The notes: generated by a model from the sequence alone, not told the origin. A stretch of DNA of 64,000 bases from Roseobacter denitrificans OCh 114 (GCF_000014045.1 NC_008209.1:3495001-3559000), one strand, 5' to 3'. Positions 28,335-37,533 are shown, counted from the first letter of the stretch. A program made the numbers and translations.

Positions 28335-29374
28335 GCCGCCTGCTCCTTTTCCAACTGGCGCGGCGCAAAGGGGGCGACCGCCTCCGCAATGGCGCGGATG
28401 TGTTCGGGCGTGGTGCCGCAGCAACCGCCGACCACGTTCAGCAGACCTTCTTGGGCGAACCCGGCCAGTTGTGCCGCGGTCTCTTCGGGGCCCTCGTCAT
28501 ATTGCCCGAAGGCATTGGGCAGCCCTGCATTGGGATAGGCGCAGGTCAGCGTGTCAACCACGCCCGCAAGCTCCGCCATATGCGGCCGCATCGCGCCCGC
28601 CCCTAGCGCGCAGTTCAGCCCTACGGAAAACGGCCGGGCATGGGCCACCGAATGCCAGAACGCCGTCGGCGTTTGCCCCGAAAGCGTGCGCCCGGATGCA
28701 TCGGTGATCGTGCCGGAGATCATGATCGGCAGGCGGATGCCCTGCGCCTGAAACGCCTCGATCGCGGCAAAAATGGCCGCCTTTGCGTTGAGTGTGTCAA
28801 AAATGGTTTCAATCAGGATCAGATCCGCGCCCCCCATGATCAGCGCGCGGATCTGGTCGCGGTAGGCGAGGCGCAAATCATCGAAAGTCACCGCGCGGTA
28901 GCCGGGATTGCTCACGTCGGGGGACAAAGACGCGGTACGGTTGGTCGGGCCAACGGCCCCGGCCACGTAGCGCGGCTTGCCATCCAGCGCCGTGGCCCGG
29001 TCCAGCGCGCGCCGCGCAACGCGCGCCGCCTCCACATTCAGATCATGGACGGCAGCCTCAAGACCGTAATCGGCCTGTGCAATCGCGGTTGAGGAAAACG
29101 TATTGGTTTCAACGATATCCGCGCCTGCGATGGCGAAATCATAGTGGATCTGTTCGATCGCCTGCGGCTGTGTCAGGGACAACAGGTCGTTGTTGCCTTT
29201 CTGAGGCAGGTCCGTCGCATGCGCGCAGGGCATGCCGGTTCCATGACCGGTGTAATCATCCTCCCCAAGACCGAGCCCCTGGATCATCGTGCCCATGGCA
29301 CCATCCATGATCAGGATGCGCTCGCGCGCGGTCGCGCTCAGTGCATTGACGCAGTGATGATCGTGTAAAGACAT
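28331..29374 (-). CDS. Methionine synthase, homocysteine-binding subunit
   Basis: A 347-residue homocysteine S-methyltransferase domain protein equal in length to the N-terminal domain of MetH. The start [13 protein letters not shown] is typical; zinc ligands are in [15 protein letters not shown] and [11 protein letters not shown]. It sits directly upstream of the remainder of MetH with an ATGA overlap. A betaine or S-methylmethionine methyltransferase role is possible for a stand-alone domain, but the coupling argues for a two-piece methionine synthase. Confidence 0.93.
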   Translation of the reverse strand: MSLHDHHCVNALSATARERILIMDGAMGTMIQGLGLGEDDYTGHGTGMPCAHATDLPQKGNNDLLSLTQPQAIEQIHYDFAIAGADIVETNTFSSTAIAQADYGLEAAVHDLNVEAARVARRALDRATALDGKPRYVAGAVGPTNRTASLSPDVSNPGYRAVTFDDLRLAYRDQIRALIMGGADLILIETIFDTLNAKAAIFAAIEAFQAQGIRLPIMISGTITDASGRTLSGQTPTAFWHSVAHARPFSVGLNCALGAGAMRPHMAELAGVVDTLTCAYPNAGLPNAFGQYDEGPEETAAQLAGFAQEGLLNVVGGCCGTTPEHIRAIAEAVAPFAPRQLEKEQAA

Positions 29375-29764
29375 GGCACCCCCCGAGTTTGGTCGCCGCT
29401 GCCTATCAGCATTTTAATTATTAGCATAATTCATATTCTTCAGCTTCATTATGAGTTACTCGCGGATAATCACGGGAGGCTGCCATCTATCCGCCACCGC
29501 TGAGCCGCGAAAAACATGGCGGTGATACCTGCTTGCCCCGGATAAACCGCCCTGACGTGTCCGGATGTGAGCCATTCGCTTTTTGCATAGCGGCTTTCAC
29601 ATTGCCCATGTTGACCCAAACCGGGCGGCGGCCTAACTGCGCATCAATGGCAGTGCGCACGATGGCGTCGTGTGCTTTCTGTCCTTACCGCAAATATCCT
29701 GAACGCCCGGATTTGGACGGCTCCCGCAGTGGAGCGGTCCCGAAGTGATTGTTGAGGTCCCAAG
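29375..29764. promoter_or_regulatory. metH / eamA divergent intergenic region with AT-rich promoter segment
   Basis: This 390-base gap separates divergent metH and the EamA gene. Its metH-proximal part (29410-29460) is strikingly AT-rich for this genome and contains TCATTATGA-type palindromes and repeated TTCAT/ATGAA elements, so it likely holds the metH promoter and regulator sites. I looked for SAM-II, SAH and cobalamin riboswitch patterns and did not find a match. The remaining 200 bases show no gene. Confidence 0.4.
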
Positions 29765-30718
29765 ATGTTCCAGAACCCGTCCCTGCCCGGTCTCCACATT
29801 GCTGCACCTGCCAAACCCAATACCGGGATGATCTGCATGATCGTGGCAATGCTGCTGCTTCCTTTGGGGGATACATTTGCGAAACTGATCAGTGAGACAC
29901 TAAACCCGGTCGGTGTCACGCTCTGCCGTATTCTGGCGCAGGCGCTGTTTCTGGTGCCGGTGGCCTATGTGCTGCGGCACCGTCTGCGCGGGGCGATGTT
30001 CTCGCCCGTTGTGGCGCTGTCGGGCGGGCTGCTGATCGTGTCGCTGACCAGCCTGATCAGCGCTTTCGCGGTGATGCCGATCACGACGGCACTTGCGATC
30101 TTCTTTGTCGAGCCGCTGATACTGACCATTCTTGCCGCGTTCCTTCTGGGGGAAACCGCCGGACCGCGCCGCCTTGCCGCTGTCGGTGTCGGGTTGATCG
30201 GCGCGATGATCGTGATCCGCCCCGGTTTTGACGTTTATGGCTGGGCGACCTTGCTGCCGCTGATCTCCGCCTTTGCCTATGCACTCAACATGATCGTGCT
30301 CAAGAAAGCAACCGTGACCCGCTCCGGCCTGACCGTTCAATGTGGCACGACGATCTATGCCGGGCTTGGCCTCATCCTGCTGTCTGCGGGTCTGGGCACG
30401 ACGGGCATGACGGCGTTCATACCTGCCGCCAGTGATACGTCGACATGGCTGCTGATCCTTTGCGCTGGCGCGGTTGCGGCCACATCCTTTGTGCTGATCG
30501 CCGAAGCCTACCGATCCGCAGACGCAACCGCGCTGGCACCGTTTCAGTATCTGGAAATCGTAACCGCCACGGCCCTCGGGTTTCTGGTGTTTGGCGATTT
30601 CCCGGACACGCTGACGTGGATCGGCGTGGCAATCATCCTTGGCTCGGGCATCTACATCTTTCACCGCGAGGGACAGTCAGACACCGCAGCACCCCGCCGC
30701 AAACGCGCGGAACGCTAA
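29765..30718 (+). CDS. EamA/DMT-superfamily transporter
   Basis: A 317-residue inner-membrane protein with ten predicted helices in two EamA repeats. The first helix is ICMIVAMLLLPLGDTFAKL and a typical EamA segment is TTALAIFFVEPLILTILAAF; the second repeat ends with FQYLEIVTATALGFLVFGDF. Members export metabolites or amino acids. A GAGGT ribosome site precedes the ATG. Substrate cannot be predicted. Confidence 0.92.
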   Translation: MFQNPSLPGLHIAAPAKPNTGMICMIVAMLLLPLGDTFAKLISETLNPVGVTLCRILAQALFLVPVAYVLRHRLRGAMFSPVVALSGGLLIVSLTSLISAFAVMPITTALAIFFVEPLILTILAAFLLGETAGPRRLAAVGVGLIGAMIVIRPGFDVYGWATLLPLISAFAYALNMIVLKKATVTRSGLTVQCGTTIYAGLGLILLSAGLGTTGMTAFIPAASDTSTWLLILCAGAVAATSFVLIAEAYRSADATALAPFQYLEIVTATALGFLVFGDFPDTLTWIGVAIILGSGIYIFHREGQSDTAAPRRKRAER

Positions 30719-30772
30719 AGGATTCGGCCCCAACGCTAGCCACTCTGTCGCATCGGCCATGGACAATCTGAC

Positions 30773-30809
30773 CTTGAACCGGGCTGCGCATCGCAGCGCC
30801 CGGTTCAAG
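30773..30809. terminator. Bidirectional terminator-like hairpin
   Basis: CTTGAACCGGGC (30773-30784) pairs perfectly with GCCCGGTTCAAG (30798-30809), extended inside by TGCG/CGCA with a small bulge. It lies between the convergent EamA gene and the AhpD-like gene, 8 bases from the latter's stop. No T-run follows on either side, so termination efficiency is uncertain. Confidence 0.6.
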
Positions 30810-30816
30810 ATATGCT

Positions 30817-31131
30817 TCAGGCTTCGGTGACGTCCGAAATCCATGTGCCCGCCGCAACCGCGCGCGGCAAGCCCAACGGCCCGATGGCCAAAAGAGCAAC
30901 CTGATGCAGGTCCTGCCGGGCGATGTCCTCTGCGAGACCGCGACGCGCATGCGAATGCACCGCACCTTCGGACCCGGCACCAATTGCAAGGGCCAGTTTG
31001 ACCAAGCGCCGTTCGCGCGCGCTCAGCTCGCCCGCATTGGCAGTGGCGGCCCCCAGACTGGCATAGGCATCCCAGACCTCCGGATGGGCGGCGGCGAGAT
31101 TTCCTGCCGCGCCGGGTAGATCGTTGCTCAT
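30817..31131 (-). CDS. Carboxymuconolactone decarboxylase / AhpD-like family protein
   Basis: A 104-residue helical protein of the CMD/AhpD family (LSARERRLVKLALAIG, then the core helix GSEGAVHSHARRGL). The CxxC redox pair of AhpD is absent: the positions read AVHSH, so it is unlikely to be a peroxidase-type thiol protein and is closer to the non-cysteine branch. It is 157 bases downstream of the TMAO reductase on the same strand, behind a terminator-like hairpin, so a link to TMAO respiration is weak. Confidence 0.82.
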   Translation of the reverse strand: MSNDLPGAAGNLAAAHPEVWDAYASLGAATANAGELSARERRLVKLALAIGAGSEGAVHSHARRGLAEDIARQDLHQVALLAIGPLGLPRAVAAGTWISDVTEA

Positions 31132-31244
31132 CTTTTTCGTCCTTTCAGGTTTATCTATCGGGCCTAACGCATGTTTTATTCAACTGCTGGCCCTGTGTTG
31201 CTTGCGCCTGTGGCAGCGCGCGTCAGGATCGACGCGCTTTTGAC

Positions 31245-31267
31245 GGGGGCTGGAAAAACCAGCCTCC
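31245..31267 (-). terminator. Hairpin after the TMAO reductase gene
   Basis: GGAGGCTGG and CCAGCCCCC (minus strand; 31259-31267 with 31245-31253) pair around a 5-base T loop with one mismatch, about 20 bases after the reductase stop. Only a short non-T tail follows. It is a plausible terminator or 3' stabilising hairpin. Confidence 0.45.
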
Positions 31268-31288
31268 CGTCTTGTGTTGCACATGCGT

Positions 31289-33961
31289 TTACTTTGGTGC
31301 ATCCGAGGCGTTCTGCATGAGATATTCTGTCACCAGAGCCGCCTCGGCTTCGTCCAGACCTGCGCGCGGGAACATGGATGGGGTGATGCCCTTCCACTGC
31401 TGCTGGGTAAAGTGGGTCACCTCGCGCGGGGCGTGGCAGACCGTGCAGCGCTCGAAGTAGATCTTCTCGCCCGGGCTCATATCCGCATAAAGCTTTTCGG
31501 TCAGCTCATAGAGGCGATCGACACCGATCTTGTCATAGTCAATCGCGGCATAGTCATACTCCTCAAGGATCGCGGGTTTCTCATAGGCGAGGTTCGGCCC
31601 CTCCGGGTCCTCGCATTTGCGCATCGAACACAGGGTGGTATTCGCAGTCGTTGCCTGCGCCACACCGGACGAACGCTGTGTCGAGGTCAGGAAGTTCACC
31701 AGACCCGAGTTGCACCGCCCCTTGCTGTCAAGCTGCGGCCATGCACCCTCGTAGATCGACACGACACCGGGCATGATCTCGTCGCTGACAACAGCGCCTG
31801 CAATCACCGTGCCCCGGTCGTTGTAAAGCTCAACCAGATCACCGTCCTCGATCCCGCGCGCGGCGGCATCCTGCGTGTTGATCCGCACCGGTTCGCGCCC
31901 CTGCACCTTGTAAAGCGCGCGCAGGTTTTCCGACTGGTCCATCTGGCTGTGCAAACGGAACCACGGGTGTGGCGAGACCACGTGCAACTGGCCCTCCTTG
32001 GCGTTGCCGAGGTATTCGTGCTTTTCCATCCAGATCGGCATGCCGGGCATGTCGTCGATGTCGAGCTTGGCAAAATCCTCGCAGAACATCTCGATCTTGC
32101 CTGAGGTTGTGTGCAGCGGGTTGCCTTCGGGATCGTTAAAGAACGCCCCGTGGCGGGTCCATTTGCGCGCCTCTTCCGGCACCTCCTGACGGGCAAAGCC
32201 CTTTTCCCAGAATTCTTCGAACGGGGTATGCGCGGCGGCGCTGGATTTCTCATAGGCCCGACGGATGTGATACATCTTGTCCTCGCCATCGGTGAACTGC
32301 GCCCACAGACCCAGCGTATCGGCCAGCCCTTCGAAGATCTCGTAATCCGGCAGGCTCTCGCCCACGGGTTCGATCATCTTTTTCATCGCATAGACCTTGT
32401 CGTTGGAATAGGTCCCGCCAGAGGAGATATCATCTTGTTCCAGCGTCGAGGCGGCAGGCATGACGATATCAGCCCAGCGTGTCGCCGCGGTCCACCAGAC
32501 ATCCACGCTGACCACGGTTTCCACCTTCTCCAGCGCCCGGATCAGCCGGTTGGTATCCTGCTGGTGGCTCATGAAGTTGTTGCCCGCGTTAAAGACGACC
32601 TTCACATCCGGATAGGTATGGGTGTTACCGTTGTAGAACACTTCCTTGCCGGGGTTTTCCAGCATGTCGGTGATGCGGCTCGCCGGGCAGACGGTCTTGA
32701 CAAAATTCCGCCCCTGGCTCAGGCCCGCCGGGTTCGATTTTCCCGAAGCCGGCATGCCGCCGTTGCCATAGTGCCAGCTGAAGCCGACACCGCAGCCCGG
32801 TTTCCCGATCTTGCCGGTCAGTGCGGCAAAGTTGATGATCGCCCAATGGGTCATCTCACCGTGTTGTGCGCGTTGCAGCGCCCAGGCCCCCGCGATATTG
32901 GTGTTGGATTTGGCAAAAAGCTCTGCCATCTCGCGGATTTTCGCAGCTTCAATCCCGGTGATCTCCGCCGCCCATTCCGGGGTTTTCGCAACGCCATCCT
33001 CCTCGCCGTTGACATAGGCGATCCACTTGTCAGCACCGACCGTGTATTTCGCCATATAGGCGCGGTCCTCAAGACCCTCGGCCAGCACGTGGTTGGCCAT
33101 GGCACAAAACAGCGCCACATCGGTGTTGGGCACGATCTGGACCCAGTCGGCATCCAGATAGGCGTCAGAGGCGGTTTTCTGCGGGTTGATCGAGATGAAC
33201 TTCACGCCTGAATCGCGGATGGTTTCCCAATGCGCATACATGCCATGGTCCGCCACGCGGTACTCCACACGGTTGTTCTTGATCGGGTCACACCCCACCA
33301 GCACAAAGACCTCGCAGTGATCGCGGATGGTCTCCCAGGCGGATTGGGTCGAATAGACTTCCATATCGCCGATGATATGGGGCAGCGCGACCTGCGAGGC
33401 TCCCGCCGACCAGTCGCCAGCGGTCACGGTGCAGCCCCCGATCAGGTTCATCAACCGACCCTGCAGCACGTTGGGGCGGAAGGTGCCCGCGTTGGACCAC
33501 CCACCGTAGGAGGAACTGAAGATCGCCTCATTGCCGTGGTTTGTGGCCGTGTCCAGCAACGCCTTGGCCGTCAGGCTCCAGGCCGTGTCCCAATCGACAC
33601 GGACATAGGGTTCCTTGCCGCGCAACTCGGGCTTGATGTCACCGGTTTCCCAGCCGTCCAGATAGGATTTGCGCACCATCGGATAGTTGATGCGAGACTT
33701 GTCATAGGTCCGGTCCATCACCCCCGTGGTCAGCATCTCGGTTGGGCGGGCGTCAATGTCCATAATGGTGTTGAGGCCGACAAGCTTGCCGTCGCGCACG
33801 ACACCTTCAAACGGGCCGTAGTGCGTTGCGTGAAACACACGCCCGTCAAAAGAGTTCGGATCAAGTGCTGCAAGCGCCGTTGTGCCCATCAGGCTGGTTG
33901 CGCCAAAAACAGCGGCACCACCTTGCAAAAAGCTGCGTCGGGTCGGTTGGGAAAAGGACAT
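31289..33961 (-). CDS. torA: TMAO/DMSO-type molybdoenzyme (TorA-like) fused to a C-terminal cytochrome c domain
   Basis: An 890-residue periplasmic molybdopterin oxidoreductase. A Tat signal TRRSFLQGGAAVFG starts at residue 8. The SSSYGGWSNAGTF segment should supply the Mo-ligand serine, as in DorA/TorA, and there is no N-terminal Fe-S cysteine motif. Most of the chain matches single-subunit TMAO/DMSO reductases (for example VDVWWTAATRWADIVMPAAS). The last 60 residues add a haem-c site, CTVCH (839-843), with a likely axial Met in TPSMFPRAGL; this resembles the C-terminal monohaem domain of TorC/TorY as I recall it. An AGGAGG ribosome site fixes the ATG at 33961. Adjacent torRST supports TMAO reduction. 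No torC or torD lies in the window. Confidence 0.92.
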   Translation of the reverse strand: MSFSQPTRRSFLQGGAAVFGATSLMGTTALAALDPNSFDGRVFHATHYGPFEGVVRDGKLVGLNTIMDIDARPTEMLTTGVMDRTYDKSRINYPMVRKSYLDGWETGDIKPELRGKEPYVRVDWDTAWSLTAKALLDTATNHGNEAIFSSSYGGWSNAGTFRPNVLQGRLMNLIGGCTVTAGDWSAGASQVALPHIIGDMEVYSTQSAWETIRDHCEVFVLVGCDPIKNNRVEYRVADHGMYAHWETIRDSGVKFISINPQKTASDAYLDADWVQIVPNTDVALFCAMANHVLAEGLEDRAYMAKYTVGADKWIAYVNGEEDGVAKTPEWAAEITGIEAAKIREMAELFAKSNTNIAGAWALQRAQHGEMTHWAIINFAALTGKIGKPGCGVGFSWHYGNGGMPASGKSNPAGLSQGRNFVKTVCPASRITDMLENPGKEVFYNGNTHTYPDVKVVFNAGNNFMSHQQDTNRLIRALEKVETVVSVDVWWTAATRWADIVMPAASTLEQDDISSGGTYSNDKVYAMKKMIEPVGESLPDYEIFEGLADTLGLWAQFTDGEDKMYHIRRAYEKSSAAAHTPFEEFWEKGFARQEVPEEARKWTRHGAFFNDPEGNPLHTTSGKIEMFCEDFAKLDIDDMPGMPIWMEKHEYLGNAKEGQLHVVSPHPWFRLHSQMDQSENLRALYKVQGREPVRINTQDAAARGIEDGDLVELYNDRGTVIAGAVVSDEIMPGVVSIYEGAWPQLDSKGRCNSGLVNFLTSTQRSSGVAQATTANTTLCSMRKCEDPEGPNLAYEKPAILEEYDYAAIDYDKIGVDRLYELTEKLYADMSPGEKIYFERCTVCHAPREVTHFTQQQWKGITPSMFPRAGLDEAEAALVTEYLMQNASDAPK

Positions 33962-34047
33962 GCCTGCCTCCTGTGAGATTAAGATCTGCCCCCACACTAC
34001 GATAACGCGAAACCTCAAACCTTGATCCGACGCAAACAGGGTTGTGC

Positions 34048-34070
34048 GAAAATGTAAGCAAATGTAATAA
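34048..34070. promoter_or_regulatory. Tandem TorR-type boxes between torA and torR
   Basis: AAATGTAA occurs at 34050-34057 and again at 34060-34067, a direct repeat with 10-base period (TTACATTT on the torA strand). Tandem repeats one helical turn apart are the usual target of OmpR-type response regulators such as TorR. The site lies 90-110 bases upstream of the torA start and just before torR, so it could serve both. Confidence 0.5.
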
Positions 34071-34075
34071 AAACC

Positions 34076-34780
34076 ATGCCCCAACACATCCTCATCATCG
34101 AAGACGACAGAACCACAAGAACAAGATTAGCCGCGTATCTGAGAGAACAGGGATACCGTGTCAGCGAGGCCGAAAACGCCGACACGATGGAACAGATCAT
34201 CGCCGAAGATCCCCCGGAACTCCTGCTCATCGACATCAATCTGGAGGGCAAGGACGGGCTGACCATCACCCGCGAACAGCGCAGCGTCTCAAGGGTCGGG
34301 ATCATCCTGCTGACGGCACGCGACGATCAGGTGGACAAGATCGTCGGTCTGGAAATGGGCGCCGATGACTACATCACCAAGCCCTTTGACAAACGTGAAC
34401 TGGCCGCCAGGGTCAAGAATCTGCTCGCGCGGATTGCCGATATCGGACAGGCCCCGCAAGGCGCAGCACCCGTTGAAGAATTCGGCCCATGGGCCTTTGA
34501 CCGCATCCGGCGCAGGCTGGTTTCAGCGGCCCGCACCGAAACGCTGACCAAACAGGAATTCGACGTCATGAGCGCGCTTGCCGATCACCCCGGTCAGACG
34601 CTCAGCCGGGCCCGGCTGGCCGAAATGATGGGCCGTCGGGCGCTGCGCTCGAATGACCGGATGATTGATGTGGTCGTGGGTCGTTTGCGCAAGAAACTGG
34701 AACATGATCCCGCCAATCCCGAATGGATACTGACCGAACACGGTCGCGGCTATCATTTTGTCGATCCCGGCGCGATCTGA
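34076..34780 (+). CDS. torR: TorR-like response regulator (OmpR family)
   Basis: A 234-residue two-domain regulator. The receiver domain has acidic residues at the start (IIEDD), phospho-acceptor Asp53 in LLIDINLEG, and the lysine of ITKPFDKREL. The C-terminal winged helix (about 135-232) ends with LRKKLEHDPANPEWILTEHG. It should be phosphorylated by the adjacent TorS and activate torA. Its last 28 bases overlap the 3' end of the convergent torS gene. Confidence 0.9.
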   Translation: MPQHILIIEDDRTTRTRLAAYLREQGYRVSEAENADTMEQIIAEDPPELLLIDINLEGKDGLTITREQRSVSRVGIILLTARDDQVDKIVGLEMGADDYITKPFDKRELAARVKNLLARIADIGQAPQGAAPVEEFGPWAFDRIRRRLVSAARTETLTKQEFDVMSALADHPGQTLSRARLAEMMGRRALRSNDRMIDVVVGRLRKKLEHDPANPEWILTEHGRGYHFVDPGAI

Positions 34781-37533
34781 AGCTCCGCCGCCTGTGCCGC
34801 CCTGTGCAGCACTGATTTTGCCTCCTGTGCTGCGTCTTTCAAAAGGCTGCGCAAGGCCGCGTCCGCGCCGTTTTCTGCCGCTTCGATGCGAGCCAGAACC
34901 GCGCACAGGCTTTCGAGCCGAAAATTGGCTGCAGCCCCTTTGAGCCTGTGCGCGCTCTTACGCGCGCTCCCCGGTGGGCCATCAAGAATGGCACCGACGG
35001 CACGGGGCAAATCATCCAGAAACTCTGCCACGATCTGCCCGGTGATCTGCGGCCCCAAGTCGGCGGCGTCACCGCACAGGCTGTCCAGAACACCCGCGTA
35101 ATCGGCGGGCACCGCATCCGTGGTGCCAGCGTCCAGCACTTTGGCCAGGGCGCGCGGTGAGACCGGTTTGGACAGGACCCGCGCAACGCCCAGCCTTTGC
35201 CGGTTTTCCGGCGTGTCCTCGATAAGGTGGGCGGTGAGCGCCACCAGCAGCGGAGCATTTTCCTGCTGTGCAAGCGCAGCCGCCACATCCGCCCCGCCCA
35301 TGTCAGGCAGATCAAGGTCGATCAGGACCAGATCAAAGCGCCCCGCCCGACCTGCTTGCACGCCGGCGGCGCCGGTCTGCGCCACCGTGACGCGACAGCC
35401 GAGCCGTTCCAGATACCCGCGCGCAACCATCAGATTGACCGCATGATCGTCAATGACGAGCACATCACGGCGTATGCAGGCGTCACCGAGCGGCGCCTCT
35501 TCCTGCACCACCTGTGCGGGATCGCCGTGCAGCACCGGGACGGTCAGGGTGAACCGACTGCCCACGCCGACCTCGCTTTCGATGCTGAGCGCGCCCCCGA
35601 GCGCCTCGGTCAACTTGCGCGAAATCGCCAGCCCAAGGCCCAAGCCCTCGATCCCGGCGCGTTTGGCCGCATCCGTGCGCATATAGGCATCAAAGGCATG
35701 GGCAATCGCCTCACGGGTCATGCCGACACCGGTATCGGCAACCGTAAAGCTGAGCACGGGCTGCCCCGATTGCGCATCCATGGCGTGATCCACGACCAGC
35801 GTTGCCGCACCGTGAGGGGTATATTTCACCGCGTTTGATATCAGGTTCCCGACGATCTGGCGGATCTTCACAACGTCGCCCAACACGACCAGCGGTGCCG
35901 GGTTGGACAGGTCCACCACCGCCTCCAGCCCTTTCTGCGCGGCCAGCGACTGCACCTGATGGCCCAACTGCCCGACCAGTTCCCGCAGCGGGAAATGCAC
36001 CGGATTGCCACGGTTGGCACTGTCTTCGCCGCCAGCAAAATTCAGGATGTCATTGGTGATGTCCAGCAAGTCGCGCGCCGAATTCAGCGCGGTGGCGGTG
36101 CGCGCCTTGGCCTCGGGGTCCGTCATATCGGCCTGCAACAGATCGAGCATACCGATGATCCCGTTCAGGGGCGTGCGGATTTCGTGGCTCATCCGGGCCA
36201 GAAACTCGGTCTTGCTGCGGTTGGCCGCTTCGGCCTCGGCGCGCGCCGCATCCGAGGCCTGCATCTCTGCCACGACATCGCCCGTGCGCGCGATCACCGC
36301 CTCCTCCAGATGCCCCCGCAACCGGGCCGCATCCTGCGCCCGCCGCCGCAGGATGTTCAGCGCTTTTTCCATCCGTCCGATTTCATCATGGCCACTGATC
36401 GCAACAGGCTGTCCATATTCACCCCCCGCCACAGCCACGATCCGGCGCGATATGTTCCCGAGTCGGGTGACGAGTTGCCGGCGCGCATAGACCCACAGCA
36501 ACCCGCCCGCGATGACCGCGCCCGTGATAACCACCAGCAAGCCAAAAAGCATCCATGAGGAGCGCGTCTTGGCCGCTGCAATCTGCGCAAGTCCCTCGGC
36601 CTGAACCAGATCGCGCGCCTGCCGCGCGCGCTCGGACAGTGCCGCGATGGTGTTTTGCAACAAGACGCTGTCCTGCGCGATCAGCGCCCGCAGCGCGATC
36701 CTGTCGCGCGACGCTTCCGTCAAGCCGCCACTGGCTACGGCCTGCTGTTGTCGCTGCAACAACGCCACCGCTTCCTGCGCCGCCTGTGGGGACGGCAGAT
36801 AGGCCACACGGCGTTGCGCAAGGGTGATCCCTGCCTCCAGCTCGGTCTGTATCTGTGCCATCTGCGCCAGTGTCGTTATTTCTGGCACCTGCTGAAACTG
36901 CAACCGCAAGGCATCCACCATCCGCGCCAGTTCCGTGAGCCGCTCAAAGGCAAAGAAATAGCGATCCGCCAATGCATCGAGTGCCGGGCGCGGGTTGGCC
37001 TCCGGATTGTCATAGAGGTCCGCAATACCAGCCGTTATCCGCAGGCGGGACAGGTCCGTCTGCGCCGCGATCAGGGCATCAAGGCGCGCGCCCTCTTGTG
37101 CAACTTCCTGCGCCATGCGACGGATTTGTCCCGCCAGCCGCAGTTCCGCATGCCCGTTGGTCGTCATCCGGGCGACGATCTCACGCGCCTGCGAGCCCTC
37201 GCTGACCTCATCCGCAGCCACCGTCATCTCGGCGAGCCTCTGCGCGCCTTCTTCGATGTCGCGAACCGTGCTTTGCAGGGCGGTCGCAATCTGCGAGAGG
37301 TCACCGCTTGTGTCCGCCTGAACGAAGGCTGCCGCGAGCGATCCCACGACTTCGGTGGATGTGCCAATCCGGCTGGCCAGTTCGATCGCGGGCAGATTGG
37401 CTTGGATCAACGCCTCCTGCGTGCGCACCAGATAGCGGTTGACGCCAATCGCGACGAGGCCCACCATGATGGACAAAGCCGCCAAAGCGCTCAGGATTTG
37501 AATAAGCCGCGTGTCAAAACTCGTTCGTCGCAT
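34753..37533 (-). CDS. torS: TorS-like hybrid sensor histidine kinase with HPt domain
   Basis: A 926-residue unorthodox kinase. Layout: membrane helix (about 12-32), periplasmic sensor (33-323), second helix (about 326-348), HAMP (350-400), histidine kinase with H450 in MSHEIRTPLNG and ATP-binding boxes LISNAVKYTPHG, DTGVGM and GLGLGLAIS, a receiver (phospho-Asp in VLIDLDLPDMGG), and a C-terminal HPt with the phospho-His in AHRLKGAAANF. This His-Asp-His layout and the neighbours torR and torT match the TMAO sensor TorS. No good ribosome site is seen before the ATG at 37533, and its first 23 bases overlap the divergent torT gene. Confidence 0.9.
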   Translation of the reverse strand: MRRTSFDTRLIQILSALAALSIMVGLVAIGVNRYLVRTQEALIQANLPAIELASRIGTSTEVVGSLAAAFVQADTSGDLSQIATALQSTVRDIEEGAQRLAEMTVAADEVSEGSQAREIVARMTTNGHAELRLAGQIRRMAQEVAQEGARLDALIAAQTDLSRLRITAGIADLYDNPEANPRPALDALADRYFFAFERLTELARMVDALRLQFQQVPEITTLAQMAQIQTELEAGITLAQRRVAYLPSPQAAQEAVALLQRQQQAVASGGLTEASRDRIALRALIAQDSVLLQNTIAALSERARQARDLVQAEGLAQIAAAKTRSSWMLFGLLVVITGAVIAGGLLWVYARRQLVTRLGNISRRIVAVAGGEYGQPVAISGHDEIGRMEKALNILRRRAQDAARLRGHLEEAVIARTGDVVAEMQASDAARAEAEAANRSKTEFLARMSHEIRTPLNGIIGMLDLLQADMTDPEAKARTATALNSARDLLDITNDILNFAGGEDSANRGNPVHFPLRELVGQLGHQVQSLAAQKGLEAVVDLSNPAPLVVLGDVVKIRQIVGNLISNAVKYTPHGAATLVVDHAMDAQSGQPVLSFTVADTGVGMTREAIAHAFDAYMRTDAAKRAGIEGLGLGLAISRKLTEALGGALSIESEVGVGSRFTLTVPVLHGDPAQVVQEEAPLGDACIRRDVLVIDDHAVNLMVARGYLERLGCRVTVAQTGAAGVQAGRAGRFDLVLIDLDLPDMGGADVAAALAQQENAPLLVALTAHLIEDTPENRQRLGVARVLSKPVSPRALAKVLDAGTTDAVPADYAGVLDSLCGDAADLGPQITGQIVAEFLDDLPRAVGAILDGPPGSARKSAHRLKGAAANFRLESLCAVLARIEAAENGADAALRSLLKDAAQEAKSVLHRAAQAAELQIAPGSTK

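Noticed and set aside
26646..28538. 630-residue plus-strand frame opposite metH
   Set aside because: Antisense shadow; His/Asp-rich composition typical of reverse reading, and the minus strand encodes MetH.
29375..29560. Possible SAM-II, SAH or cobalamin riboswitch upstream of metH
   Set aside because: No match to the conserved cores that I know; the segment looks like an AT-rich promoter.
31218..31241. GC hairpin followed by TTTT on the plus strand after the TMAO reductase gene
   Set aside because: It would terminate plus-strand transcription, but no plus-strand gene ends there.
34022..34036. FNR-type half site TTGATCCGACGCAA near torA
   Set aside because: Only one half matches TTGAT-N4-ATCAA; the TorR-type tandem repeat is a better explanation of control.
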